Shown here piece by piece: positions 1 through 11,387 of a DNA stretch of 64,000 nucleotides. The position numbers were made by a program, and so were the translations under genes. Source of the DNA: Deuterostichococcus epilithicus (lineage: Eukaryota > Chlorophyta > Trebouxiophyceae > Prasiolales > Stichococcaceae). Below the pieces are notes generated by a model. The model was not told where the DNA came from. It ran no database searches and worked only from the letters and a program-made list of their open reading frames with translations. Every line of letters begins with the position of its first letter. Within the stretch, counting starts at the first letter, position 1. The stretch covers positions 806,001-870,000 of the forward strand of contig JAVTLE010000016.1 in assembly GCA_033439295.1 (NCBI GenBank), read 5' to 3'.

Positions 1-1864
1 CGATGCTGCCACCAGTAAATACAACATTTCACTGCTGGGAATCTATCGTAGGTAGACTGCTAGCTTCAATGTCGATGCGCCGACCCGCAGGCGGCAAAGG
101 CAGACATCTTTGACGACTCAAAGGTGGTATTGCCGATGCGCCGCCTGACTCCTTGTTGCTCATTGTTGTGTGCCGCCCCCCGCAGGCGGCAGAGGCGGAC
201 AGTCTGTGGCTCAAAGGCGCTACAGCAGACGCTCGTGCGGCGCGCAGGGACATCATCGACGCCCGCTTCCCGGCCCTCGTCGCCGCCTTCGAGTACAAGT
301 GTGGCTCCTGCCCCTTGCAATGTGCAGCCGTTGCCGGTCCGCCGGTCTCGTGGCTTGATGCAGGTCAGCAAGCAAACCCATGTCGGCAAGCGCTTTGGGA
401 AGAGAAGGCAGTGCAGGTCCGGCCGGCAAGTTATGTCGAGCTTTGGCGCCACCCAGTGGAAGCATGTTTTTGCGCACAGGGTGAAGGAGAAGCAGCAGAA
501 GGCGGCCGCAAAGGAGGCGCGGCAGACCAGGAAGGCCGCCGCTGCGGCGCAGAGCGGCAACCTCGACGCCTTCATCACCCGCGTCCACTACAAGGTGCGG
601 GCTTCTGATCACAAGACCCATGGACACCTTTTTTGTGGGTGCTTCTGCAAGTCGATTCTCCAGAGTGCTGTCTCTGCGGCGCCTGGCCTTCTTCGAGAAG
701 GCAGCTTTGCTGCACAGCCTTGCATTTTACAGACCCAAAAAATGCAAAAGGCCACTGACTGTGCACTGACTGTGCGAAAATTCACTGCTGCAATCAGCAG
801 CCGCCGGGAGACGCCTCAGGGGTGCTCGTCCGCAACGCTGCCGCCGCCAAGGCAGGCGCAGACGACCGGCCGACAGCGGGCCCTGCCTCGCCCCAGAAGA
901 AGCAGCGCACGCCAACCAAGCCGGTGCGGACTTGTGTGCTCTGTCGGTTCAGCAGCAGGACTCGGCAGCTGACTGATGAATTCGCGGTGATGCTGAAGCC
1001 TCGTGGCAGAAAATGACCATACGCTGCTGCAGCTTGCACAATCAGGGCAAGTGTGTCACAGTGCTTGAGACGAGCGTCACAAGCGATACCATGAACTTGC
1101 CTTGATGCGCCTCGCAGGCCCGGCCGAACCCCATCGCTGGCATGTTTGCCAAGGCGGCCCGCACGCCGCAGACGGCGGGGCAGCCGGCCGCGCGCGCGAG
1201 GCCTGCGGCGGTCGCGCATGCGGAGGCTGCGGCGGAGCCTCAGGGGGCGGCGCCAACGCCGCACCTGTCGGGCACAGACGGCGCCATGCTCATGGCGTCG
1301 CCACCCGGCGGCGCCGCAGGCGGACCGTTCGTGGCTCCAGCGCCGCCAAACAGGGCGCGCAAGCAGCTGTTTGCGGCGGCCACAGGCTTTGCGGCGGCCG
1401 CCGATGCCGGCCCTAGCGGTGGCGCAGGCGGTGGGTCGCAGGGTGGCAGTAGACCCGGCATGAACGCATCAGCTGTTGCTTGCACAGCAGGCGGCGCCGC
1501 CCCTCCGCTTGGTGCCGCCGCCCCTGCGCAGTCGTCATGCACGCTGTCCTGGCCGGGCGGCGGCGCTGGGGCGTGCGGCGGCGGCGGCGCTGTTGCCTCG
1601 GATGCGACCAGCCCCTCCAAACGGCTGGCGGCGCAGCAGCTGAAGCCGCACCGCAAGGCAGCGCGCTCGCGGCTGCCGCGGGAGGCATCGGACGAAGACG
1701 ATGACATAGAGATTGCGTTCTCGCCGGAAGTGCTGGACCGGGCGGCAGGGGCGGCAGCGGGCATGGCGGCGGCCCTCCGGCAGTCCTCTGGCGGCGCTGG
1801 CACCATAGACCTTTTGACGCCCGAGCCGTGTCCTGGCGTGATCGACCTGACGGAGAGCACCTGA
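1..1864 (+). CDS. 3' part of an uncharacterised protein with C-terminal SUMO-interacting-like motifs
   Basis: The 5' end lies outside the window. Exons joined in phase are 186-298, 417-594, 801-923 and 1118-1864 (stop 1862-1864), with a possible extra in-phase exon at 91-123. The deduced C-terminal part has a basic helix rich in Lys, Gln and Ala (around 480-560), a short hydrophobic motif SGNLDAFITRV, then a long Ala/Gly/Pro-rich tail. The last 60 residues hold an acidic patch followed by DDDIEIAF, TIDLLTPE and VIDLTES. The last two match the V/I-x-D-L-T form of SUMO-interacting motifs. Such tails, with PCNA-binding-like motifs, are common in nuclear DNA-repair and ubiquitin/SUMO-pathway proteins, but no catalytic domain is visible here and I do not recognise the family. 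Nuclear location is inferred. The exon chain is fairly secure, the function is not. Confidence 0.6.
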
Positions 1865-2268
1865 GACGACGTTGTGCCTCTGTTGGTTGCTGATGTTGCA
1901 TGGTAATGGCGCAATGGCCGTGGTCCCGGTGCAGGGCTCGCAGATTTGGCGGAGGGCGATGTTGACGCAGCCGTTGCCACAGATTGTCAACGCAGTGCGG
2001 CGATCACAATGCTATAAGGCGCTGCCAGTTGAAGGACAGCAAGATGAAGCTCAGTGGCCCCATTGCTCGTGGTTTACTTACAAGCTGTTGCTGGTTTTGT
2101 ACCCTGTACATGAAAACCTTTGCTGATATCAAATGACGCGACTATCTACAGACCGCTAGTCTAGCCTTCGCTGACAATGAATGCGAACTCCCCACTACCT
2201 ACGCATGACAGACCCCGTGCTTCATCCCGGCATCCTGGCGAATGCTCAGCGGCACCCATGCCGCCGCT
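1865..2268. other. Intergenic, convergent 3' ends
   Basis: This stretch lies between the stop of the first gene and the stop of the oppositely oriented CPN10 gene, so it should hold both 3' UTRs. I see no coding signal. A TGTAA polyadenylation-like motif for the minus-strand gene lies near 2090, which fits green-algal usage but is weak evidence. Confidence 0.5.
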
Positions 2269-3446
2269 TCATTGTGTGAGGACACCCAGAATGTCCTCTG
2301 ACCGGTAGATCGTGAGCCTGCAGTAAGCACAGTGCTGGGCTCAGGAGTGCCTGGATCGTCATCATCAGACCACATCATGCCTGCGACACTGGCCGCAAGG
2401 CAATGCTGCACGCGTAGATGCACAGCATCTGCATGTCAACAGAGCTCTGCCTGTGGGCCTGCTGGGCAAGGAGGTCCCCCAGTTGCATCGTGCGCGCTGA
2501 CTTGGCGATGCTAGGCATGCAAGCGGCCGTGCGAAGTTGCCATCCAGGATCCAGCTCGAGACAGGTAAACGGCATCGAGGGCCCTCCAGCTCCTTCAAAT
2601 CCCTGCACACCCTGTGCGCGGGTGGTGCAGCAATTGACGAGGAGGCATGAAGGTTTCAGTCGCAATCTGTCTACAACTCACTTCTCGCCGCCCAGCTCCA
2701 GGGCCTGGCCGCCGTACTCGGGCAGCATCACGGTGTCGCCCTCCTTCACGTCCACCGGGATGATCTCGCCATCGGTGGTCCGCCGCCCCGGGCCTACCGC
2801 CACCACCTGCCCCTCGTTGATCTGGGACAAGACAGGTTCAAGCGCCCTGAGATCGCTGTCTCGTGTAACCGGGCTTCTCGGTCAAGACCACCGGGAGAAA
2901 GTTCGCCAGCTGCCACACCTCAAGTGAGGGCCGTAGCGCAACGCCACATGCGATGCGCTGTGTGCCCGACGCATGCAGGACGCTCGGGCGAGTCATGATG
3001 CGAAGATTCACAGCACACGCGATGTATAACATCGCTGACGCTCGCACTGGGAGGCCAAGCTCAGATTAACGTCGACAGGAAGCTTCCAGAGTGGTGGCAG
3101 CAGACCAACGCTTTTCAAAATGGCGAAGCAACATGCATACGCAGGTCTTGAATTGTTGCTTTCGAAACCCCACATGCCATCGCCGTACATCCCTCACGTT
3201 CAACGAGCCAAGAAGCTCGTTCCGGAAGCACACATCGGCTTTCGTGACGGCTGAACTGGTGCACATAGTCCCCCCGCCCCATCAAGCACGCATGCTGCTT
3301 CCAAGCTGAAAGCACATCAAATGATCATCCATTCCCACCTTGCTAGCCGTCTCCGGCAACAGCAGGCCCCCGACCGACTTCTCCGGTGCTGCCACCTTCT
3401 TCACCAGCACGCGGTCGAGCAGAGGTATGAGGCGCTTGGCAGACAT
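2269..3446 (-). CDS. CPN10: 10 kDa chaperonin (CPN10/GroES), mitochondrial type
   Basis: This is the lid co-chaperonin of the CPN60 folding chamber, most likely in the mitochondrial matrix. Three exons join in perfect phase: 3339-3446, 2682-2821 and 2269-2317, giving 98 residues, the same length as plant mitochondrial CPN10. The start MSAKRLIPLLDRVLVKK, the mobile-loop end LLLPETASK, the core VAVGPGRR and VKEGDTVMLPEYGG, and the end LTIYRSEDILGVL are the family hallmarks in order. There is no cleavable transit peptide, as expected, because mitochondrial CPN10 carries an uncleaved N-terminal targeting signal. An ATG 12 codons upstream is in frame but not needed. The gene is divergent from CDP-DAG synthase. 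Confidence 0.97.
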
Positions 3447-3807
3447 TGCGATGAGCCGGTTTCGATGCTTGCCTCCAGGCACTAAATTGACACCAGCACA
3501 ACGCCTCCTATACTTATGCTGCGTTCTGTGTGGCGCGTCGTGCTGGCGAAACGCTGAAGTGCTACACCCGTTCCGTCATCGACCCCCTTCACATTCAGAA
3601 CTGCACTTGCAGCATCGTCTAGCGGTTATGTGTTGAGGTCGCGCTGATTGTGGGGTGATTGATCGAGGCCTAGAACCTAGATCACGGCACTGCAGACATC
3701 GCTACTCTGGGAGACTTGCCGGAGGGAAGAACAGTGTTCGCATCCCCTGACAGCTTCCGACACTAGCAGCATTCAGATACTATCCTCACAAGGCCTCGTG
3801 TGGGGGC
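3447..3807. promoter_or_regulatory. Shared upstream region of CPN10 (-) and CDP-DAG synthase (+)
   Basis: About 360 bp separate the two start codons, so both promoters and 5' UTRs must fit here. I see no clear TATA box or other known element and no coding signal. Confidence 0.45.
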
Positions 3808-6800
3808 ATGCCGCGCATGAGCACTCGCTCAGGTGCTGGCACGGATGGGGAAGCCGAGCAGGACCCCCTCAGTCAGTTCGACGACAAGGACACCCCAGTG
3901 AAGGTTTGAACAGTCTGGTCGATGCATCTCCATCAAGCTTTCAAGAACTGCTTGACTGCTGAGCATATCACTCGTTCGAAGGGCATTCATCGCTTCAGCC
4001 GAGCACAGCAGCCAAGAGCGTCCGCCGCAGCATCGGTCACTGTTAATCGCTTCCGATGCCCACATCATGCGCATGGTCTCAAACAAAACAGCGTCGAACA
4101 CAGCGAATGTACTGTAGCGGTATATGACGGCGTCCTGCAATTTACCCGCACAGAGCTCTCCCGAATCCCGTGGGCCCGACGGCAATGGCGGCGCCATACC
4201 CGCAGCGCCGTCAGTCAGCAGCCTGGATGGCGACTACCAATATGACACGGACACCACGGCGCCGCAGGCGCTGCCGAAGTCGTCGGCGCCAGAAGATAAC
4301 GTAAGCGCAGCCTGCTCAGACGGTGCCGCAGCTGCTGCTGCCGTCAGAAGGATGCGCACTGGCGCACGCTTATCACCGCAGCACATGCGTGGGTGCGGAG
4401 CCTGATTAGCAGCGGCCTCCGTGCAGATGACGAAGTATGAGAAGATGTGGGTACGCACGAAGTCGACAGTCGCCATGATTGGCGGCTTCATCTTCATCAT
4501 CTACATGGGCCATGTGCCGCTCATGTTCCTCATCTTCGCCATCCAGGTGTGCGCTTTGCGACACAGTGCCGACTCGGGGTCATTTATACCGAGATGCTCC
4601 CCACAGCGTTTTGTGCGTTTGGCAACTGGGAAACGGAAGTCGAGAAGTGAGCTGGGCGGTGTGCGCTACTCCTGAGGGCAGCTTCCCTGAAAAGCCTGCA
4701 CACGGTGTCTGCCGGCAGGCGACGATGTGTCGAGAGCTATTCAAGCTGGCGCGGGAGGGGCACCAGTGGCGGCAGCAGCGTGCCCCCGGGCCGCGATTGG
4801 TCACCGGCACACGCTTCCAGCAGTGGTCCTTTTTCATGGTGGCCGCCTTCTGGATGTACCTCAGGTGCCGCTCCTTCTGTCCCAGTTCTGCATTTGAGTC
4901 CCAGGAGGTTGTACCAGGAGCCATAAGCAATTGTGGATAGCCACTGCTACTGCTACTGCACTCTGCTATTGCTACTGCTACTCCTAATGCTAATGCTACT
5001 GCTACTGCTACTGCTACTGTTGTCAGCTGCTGTTGGCTTGTTTTTTTGCAAGGCAGCTGCAGCTCGGGGCGGCCGCCGCACTGACGCTGTGTCCTCGCAA
5101 CTGCCGCCGCAGGTTCGTGCAGAAGAACCTGCTGGTTGAGATCACATCCAACGCGCGGCTGGCGCGCATCTTCGGCTGGGCGCTGCGGCGGCACACCTTC
5201 GTGTCATACTCGCTGTACACAGCAGGCGAGCTTGCTGAAAGCTGCCGCATGCCATGTGGTGGCCAACCGCTGCTGAGAGACTTTTTTCCTTTGGCGTTTG
5301 CTCATCAACTCCCAGTCACCTGCCCCTGCCAGAAGCAGAAGAGGTTGCTCCAGTGGGGAGAACTCAGAACCGGAACACGTTCTCAACCGCCCGCAGACCT
5401 CATGGACTCCGACTCCTGTGTCTGCTGTGAGCTCTGCTTGCACCCTGCCGCAGGCACAAATGTCGTGACCCCCACCGTGCGCAGGCATAATGAACTTCGT
5501 GCTGTGCCTGGAGAAGGGGCACTACCTTTACCAGTTCGGCCAGTTTGCGTGGACGCACATGATCCTGCTGGTGGTGTTCATTCCCACCAGCTTCTTCGTG
5601 TCCAACATCTTCGATGGCCTCATCTGGTTCCTGCTGCCCTGCGCGCTGGTCATCATCAACGACATCAGCGCCTACCTGACAGGCAAGACTTCTTCCACTC
5701 ATCTACCCGTCCACCCACCCACCCACCCACGCATGCACCCACCCATGCATGCACTGCAGCTCACCTGACACACGCACTGCAGCCGAGAAAACGTGCGCAC
5801 GCTGCTGCTTGAGGCGCTGTTGCTTTCAAAGGCGGCCCAGACCGGCACACAGCCGCGCATCTTGGCAGCTGAGTGGAGCCACCTGGGTCCTTCAGTTATC
5901 AACAGTAGGCTTTCAGACCAGACACGCTGAGAACGGATGTGAAGGGAGAATTGCAACTACTGACCCGCCCTTGCTGCGCGCAGGCTTCTTCTTCGGGCGC
6001 ACGCCGCTGATCAAGCTGTCGCCCAAGAAGACGTGGGAGGGCTTCATCGGCGGCGCGCTGCTGACGCTGATCGCCTCCTGGTACCTGGCACGCTACATGT
6101 CCCGCTTTCCCTGGATGATCTGCGAGCGCAATGTGAGTCCGGGTGTCACCCAAAAATCTCTGACCTTTCTCCTCCTGCATGGCCTTCCTGGCCTGTGCCG
6201 CCACGCCCCTCACTGGTGTGGACGGTGGGTTGGTCGCATATTGCTGTGCCTGCAAAGCCCGGCAGTGTCACCAGGTGCATTGAAAGCGAGCACCCATGCG
6301 CTGGTATGGTTGCATGTCCTGCGCGGCTGCCAAACCTGTGCACGGCTTCGATGCGGCGGTGAGCACAGCCGCACGAGGTTTGCACCGGAGAACCGGGCAG
6401 AAGCTGAGCAAGCGTCGATTTCAGACCATACCTCCATCGCCTCGCAGGACCTGTCCATGGGATGGCTGCGCTGCCAGCCGGACGACATGTTTAAGGACCA
6501 TGAGTACACGGTCACCGCGGCCGCCAAGCGGCTGTCGCCGGCGGCAATCGCACGGGTCGCTGCGCTCAGCACCTGGCTGCCGCCTGCCGTGGCGGCCTGG
6601 GCGTGGAACTTCCGCGTCGTCGCTGCGCCGATGCAGCTGCACGCGCTGGTGAGCTGCGGCCTGAGGAACATCCGTCGACGCGCATTTGAGATGCGTTTAC
6701 AGAGCTTGTAGTGGTTGTCATCGTGCGTGGAGAGGGAAAATGTGGCCAAGGTCATGGCACAGATCTCGCACTAGTGCACCTTAGGGCACCAAGGAACACG

Positions 6801-8155
6801 CTATTGTTGTTTGTGCCCAGCTCCACGAGGGCTTGCAGCAACAGGGACGGCTGCGTACGAGCAGCCATAGTGTATAGATGCATAGAGCCACAGCCACCAC
6901 TCCTGGACAAGCCAATGTCATTGCCTTCCGGCCCGCGGACTGGTGGTTCTCATTCCTTTTTGGCGCCTCGTCCTTGCACAGGTGCTGTCGCTGTTTGCAA
7001 GCGTGATCGCGCCTTTCGGCGGCTTCTTTGCCAGCGGCTTCAAGCGCGGCTTCAAAATCAAGGACTTTGGCAACAGCATCCCCGGCCACGGCGGGATGAC
7101 CGACCGCATGGACTGCCAGGTTGGTGCTCTGCAGCTGTCACAGGGATTCCAAGTCGCTGGAAGCATCAACTGCTGGGAATACCACCAGGGGCGGACTCGT
7201 GGGGAGACTCGCAACTGTGTGTCAGGTTTGCCGCGTGTGCACCCCCTGGCCGCCCAACCAGCAAGCGGCTGTGGATGTGTCCGGTGCGAACACCCAGAAC
7301 AACCCGCCAGGGTTTGGGGCGCTGCTCACGATCGAAACTGACCAATCGCATGCAGGTGGTGATGGCGGTGTTTGCGTACCTGTACTTCAACAACGTGGTG
7401 GCGCGGCAGACGGTCACCGTCGGCTACATGCTGCAGAAGAGCCTGGCGCTGGACGGGACCCACATGCTGGAGCTGTTCACCAAGCTGGGTGCGTTTCAAG
7501 CTTCATGAAACTCCGTCAATGTTGAACACTTAGACGAGGGTGCGGTCGACCTGCCCGCTGGCCCCCGTCCCAGGTGCTGGAGCACCTGGTCGCCTCGTTG
7601 ATGCATAGTTTGAGTTCAGCATGTCGCCACCACATGCTGAAGCTGCTCACCCCGAGATGAGCGCGGTGCTTGCGCACCTGCAACCGAGTCCACTTGCCGC
7701 TCGACTGCTTCATGCCGACGCCAAGTGCTCGTGTGCTCGGGGCAGTGCTGCTGCTGCGACTGCGCTGTTGCCCACCTTCAAGGAGGCTGTTGGAAGCTGA
7801 TGCATCTTTTGGGGCTGGATGCTTTCCGCCGCCAGCCGCAGACCGGGCATCGTTATGTGGTGTGTTGCCAGGCAACATGCTGGTGGGGGAGGAGGTGCTG
7901 CCGGAGCGCTTCCTGGACGACTTTGCCCGCCTGCTAAGGCGCTACCAGGTGCGGGTGGCTGTTACTTCTCTGGCGGCAGCGTAGAACGGATGCGCGCAAG
8001 GTTGTGGCTGACTTCGACAGGACTCGATGTCCGCTTCCGACCCTGTGGAAGTGGTTTAGGACCCTTATGGACTGCTGCGCCCTGACTCGACCGACGTGCA
8101 TCACTGGTGATGTGCAGGTGCCTGTGAAGAGCGATTTCCCAGCACTCATCTAGAG
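3808..8155 (+). CDS. CDP-diacylglycerol synthase (phosphatidate cytidylyltransferase)
   Basis: It makes CDP-diacylglycerol from CTP and phosphatidate, the branch point to phosphatidylinositol, phosphatidylglycerol and cardiolipin, in the ER membrane for this eukaryotic type. Twelve exons close in phase: 3808-3903, 4154-4300, 4427-4546, 4719-4864, 5113-5225, 5485-5682, 5984-6132, 6448-6648, 6982-7119, 7356-7488, 7872-7948 and 8120-8155, giving 517 residues. An acidic, Ser-rich N-tail of about 80 residues precedes several membrane helices ([37 protein letters not shown]). The CTP-transferase signature is present as [18 protein letters not shown] then DRMD, with the catalytic Asp/Lys pattern intact. 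[17 protein letters not shown] is the usual loop before it. Two introns use GC donors (5226 and 5683), where the protein runs on as YTAG-IMNF and YLTG-FFFG. Identity is very secure. Confidence 0.96.
4938..5030 (+). repeat. (GCTACT)n microsatellite in an intron
   Basis: An imperfect run of gctact/gctaat units lies in the intron between the fourth and fifth exons of the CDP-DAG synthase gene. A short (CCCA)n run near 5703-5750 lies in a later intron of the same gene. Both look like simple-sequence repeats without coding role. Confidence 0.85.
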
Positions 8156-8459
8156 CAGCCCGCCTATTTCACCATGGCTTCACTCGTGGTATTGATTGTT
8201 TGGCGGTCTGGAAAGCTACCTAGAGATACCCTGAGGCAGAGGCAGTAGTGTGATCTTCAGGGTGCGTTGCACCAAACTCAAAGGGTGTCTTCCTATCCGA
8301 GTCTAGTGGTTTCAAAGCTGGCATGTTGCGACGGCACGGCGCTACTCGTACAGGGCTCTACGAACCAACCGAAGTGTTCAGCGATAGTGCAACTCATAGC
8401 GCATTGCTCACTGTCCCCCACACCTCCTGACGGCCTTGTTTGGGAGCGATGGCCATTCC
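8156..8459. other. Intergenic, convergent 3' ends
   Basis: This is 304 bp between the stop codons of CDP-DAG synthase (+) and TFIIA gamma (-). I see no further gene here; it should hold the two 3' UTRs. Confidence 0.5.
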
Positions 8460-9543
8460 TCACAGCACCACCAGTTTGGCGTCCACCTGCATAATTTGAC
8501 GCCACGGCATGATTACAGCCCAGCTCGGGACCTGGCTCATGTCATCATCAACACAAGGCATGACAGAACGAAGCGGGTGACACGAAGACCAAATCGTGCG
8601 AGGCTGGAGCCGCACTGCCAGCCTCCAGCTGGCGCATGGCAGGAAAGCACCAGGTGTCCATGCATTGCTCAGCGAACAGCCGAGCTCATGCTGCCAGTGC
8701 TTTGGAGGAGAGCCGCGCACCGCAACAATCTTGACCTTGTCCACGTGCACTTCAGGCGCCATGTTGGTGGATCCTTGGCCAGAGGCGTTCGTCTTGAAGG
8801 TCGCATCTGACACTACGAACGTCCAGACCTACGCCGTGCAGGATGCGATTCCGACATCAGGCATCTTCGGCGTGAGCCTGTGATTGGGCGCTGCTCGCCT
8901 GGCCGCTGCAGAATTAGGCCTCACACGCGACAGGTCGTGAAGCTGCGGTCACGGACACAAACATGGCAGCAAGCAGCTGCTTCCGCAGCGAGAGGAAACT
9001 GGAGTCAGGCCAGAGGCTGCGCACGTTGTCGCAGAAGCGGTAGGTGTCGAGCTTGCCCTTAAAGGTGGTCTTGGCCATCACTTCCTCCTCCAGCGCCTTG
9101 CACGTTGACTGCGACAGGTGTAGGCAACGTACGCTCAGGGCGCTTTGGGTGTTGCGGGGGCAGAAAGGCAAGGAGGTGTGCATGGCAGGAAGTGTGCTGG
9201 AGGTGGACGTGCAGACACTGCTCGTGTCTGCAGTGCATGCAAGGAATACGGTCTCCAATGCACACCTGGTCAAACTGGCACGGCGCGATAGTACCCATAG
9301 GTCAAGAAACGTCAGCCCAGGGCCAACTCGAAAAGATTCATTGCTTTCCAATTCATCACGCTTTCTTGTGCACTCGTCCGTGCACACAGCAGCATATGCA
9401 TCAGGCACGCGGTCAAACAGGCACACCTCTGCTAGGATTTTCATGGCCAGTGGCGGCGTGATTTTCTCGTTGGTAATGAGCTCATCCAGCGCTTCCACCA
9501 GGCAGTCGCCAAGCTTCGACTGCCGGTACACCTGGTAGCTCAT
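8460..9543 (-). CDS. TFIIA-S: Transcription initiation factor IIA small (gamma) subunit
   Basis: This is the small subunit of TFIIA, which stabilises TBP on the TATA box for RNA polymerase II. Exons 9427-9543, 9266-9274, 9025-9108, 8721-8828 and 8460-8486 join in phase to 114 residues, close to the usual 106-110. The N-terminal helices (YRQSKLGDCLVEALDELI then MKILAE) and the beta-barrel part (LDTYRFCDNVWTF, HVDKVKIVA) match the family throughout, ending VDAKLVVL where plant proteins end CDSKLLTQ. The second exon is only 9 nt (Phe-Asp-Gln). It is flanked by AG and GT and is needed to align ILAE-FDQ-STCKALEEEV with the plant sequence VLVQFDKSMTEALESQV. A short insert (NASGQGSTNMAPE) sits in the C-terminal half. 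Identity is very secure. Confidence 0.96.
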
Positions 9544-10100
9544 GTTGTGCTCACGCGCCTCATGTGGCGCATGGCGCCATCACGCTGTGCCTGTGCTGGG
9601 CCCTGGAGCACGCAGTCGGGCCCCTGGGTGAACGCGGGCGCTCCAATATTGATTATCAATTGCCCGTTGATTGGCCTCAAACCGTAAGGACAGGCAGCCA
9701 GATGGTGTCTGAGCTTCCTGCGGCGCAGTAGTGACAACTTGTACCTTCAAAAGTGAAGCGTCACTACATGCGGACAACTCCAGCCGAGTCCGGACAGTTT
9801 CTATTGCGCCTGAAAAACTGCAAACGATACGATTGTGCAGCTTCTGCTTGCTGTGCCTCTTTCGCTCTTTGGCCGTCAGGACGCTAGCTCGCAAACGACA
9901 TGACGAGTGTTTCTACCAGAGCAGCTCTGATCCGGGCGCGAAACCGCAGATCGCAGGCTCTCTGTTCATTCAGCACATTTACTGACGTTGTGAGCACTGA
10001 CGTTGCGAGCACTCTGAAAGCAACCGAGACACATTGCACCCCCCAGATACTTCTGGCGAACCTCACGTGACTCGCACCGCGACGCTCCCTCGGTGCAATC
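9544..10100. promoter_or_regulatory. Shared upstream region of TFIIA gamma (-) and thioredoxin z (+)
   Basis: The 557 bp between two divergent start codons hold no exon I can support. Small open frames here lack family motifs and splice logic. Both promoters are inferred to lie here; no specific element is recognisable. Confidence 0.45.
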
Positions 10101-11387
10101 ATGCACACGGCTGCGATGGGTGCGTCTGCAGGATGCCAGAGTCTCGTCCGTAGCGGCGCACCGGCACAATGTCACGCGAGGGGCGCTTTTGCACCCAGGT
10201 CAAAGCGTGCGGCAAACCCACTGCACAGCGGCGCCGCTGGCAGCCGGTTCGCCCGACAACAGCACGTCAGCACAGCGCAGCGCCTCTCAGGCGTCGCCCA
10301 GGCAAAGGTAAGGGACGTTGTTCCTTTCACACGACAGCCATCCTGCTATGCCAATGGCGCTGTGCCCGCCGCCACATGCATAGGGATTGCATCGCTGAGC
10401 GACCTTCGCAAGATACGCCCGCCCTGCTCAGATCCCAGATTCTGCAACAGCCTCGTCCTCCAAAAGTCCGCGCTGAGCGGGGGCCCGAACGGCATTTGCA
10501 AGCCTAGAATGCTCTGCCGTCCTTTCGCTCTTGAAGGGTCGTCGAAGCATCTCTGGCCCTGCCCGCAGCCGCAGAAGGTCACCGCCGAGGAGCTGGAGGT
10601 GGCACTCGCGGACCGGGAGGTGCCGCTGATCGTTGACTTTTACGCAACCTGGTGAGCACGCGCCACGGGGCGCCCGGGGCCGGGCTGCTGTCTGTGCCTC
10701 AGATGTTTGGCCTGTGCAAGCGGCGGCCGTCCACCGCGGCACAGAGTGCAACTTGCGACACGAGTTCGCAGTGCCCGACGCTTAAGCTTCCTGCCACTGC
10801 CGCACCGGTGCCGCAGGTGCGGGCCCTGCGTCCTGCTCGCGAAGGAGCTGGAACAGGTGTGCTCACCGATTGCGGCGCTTGAATTGGTGCAGCATGCCTT
10901 TCAAGGCGCTCGTGCCCTTTGCAGCGTACCTGCCCTGCACGCACCTGCCACATGCTGCGGCACTGAGTCGGGCAAGATGCCCTGGGGGCCACTACTGATT
11001 CTGAGACTTCCGCCTGTCGCAGGTGGCTGAGGATCTGGGGGAGTCGGTGCGGATTTTGAAAATCGACACCGACGAGAACCCTGCGCTGAGCACGCAGCTG
11101 CAGGTGCGAACTGCATGCCCTGAATTGTCACCGGTGTGCACGAGCAACATCGGCAACATGGCAATGCCCAGTCGCTGCTCCAGGCCAGACCCCTGTGGCA
11201 AACTCGCAACCGGATCATGACCTGCATAAGGAGAGGAGGCTGAGTCCTGCTGCGTTGCCGCCCGCAGATCCAGGGGCTGCCGACGATGGTGTTTGTGGGC
11301 ACAGACGCCACGAAGCCGGCGCTGCGGACGGAGGGGCTGCTTCCGGCGGCGACAATCAAGCAGATCGTGGCGGACGAGCTCAGCTGA
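10101..11387 (+). CDS. TRXz: Thioredoxin z (CITRX-like), plastid
   Basis: This is a plastid thioredoxin. In plants TRX z is bound to the plastid-encoded RNA polymerase and fructokinase-like proteins. Exons 10101-10307, 10575-10651, 10817-10856, 11023-11103 and 11268-11387 join in phase to 174 residues. The first exon is a 69-residue Ala/Arg/Ser-rich transit peptide. The thioredoxin fold follows: PLIVDFYATW, the active site WCGPC (about residues 95-99), ILKIDTDENPALS, the cis-Pro loop GLPTMVFV. The extension TKPALRTEGLLPAATIKQIV matches the RTEGL(I/L)P signature that separates CITRX/TRX z from m, f, x and y types. Other plastid thioredoxins are possible but less likely. The start is the first ATG ahead of the transit peptide. 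Confidence 0.9.
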
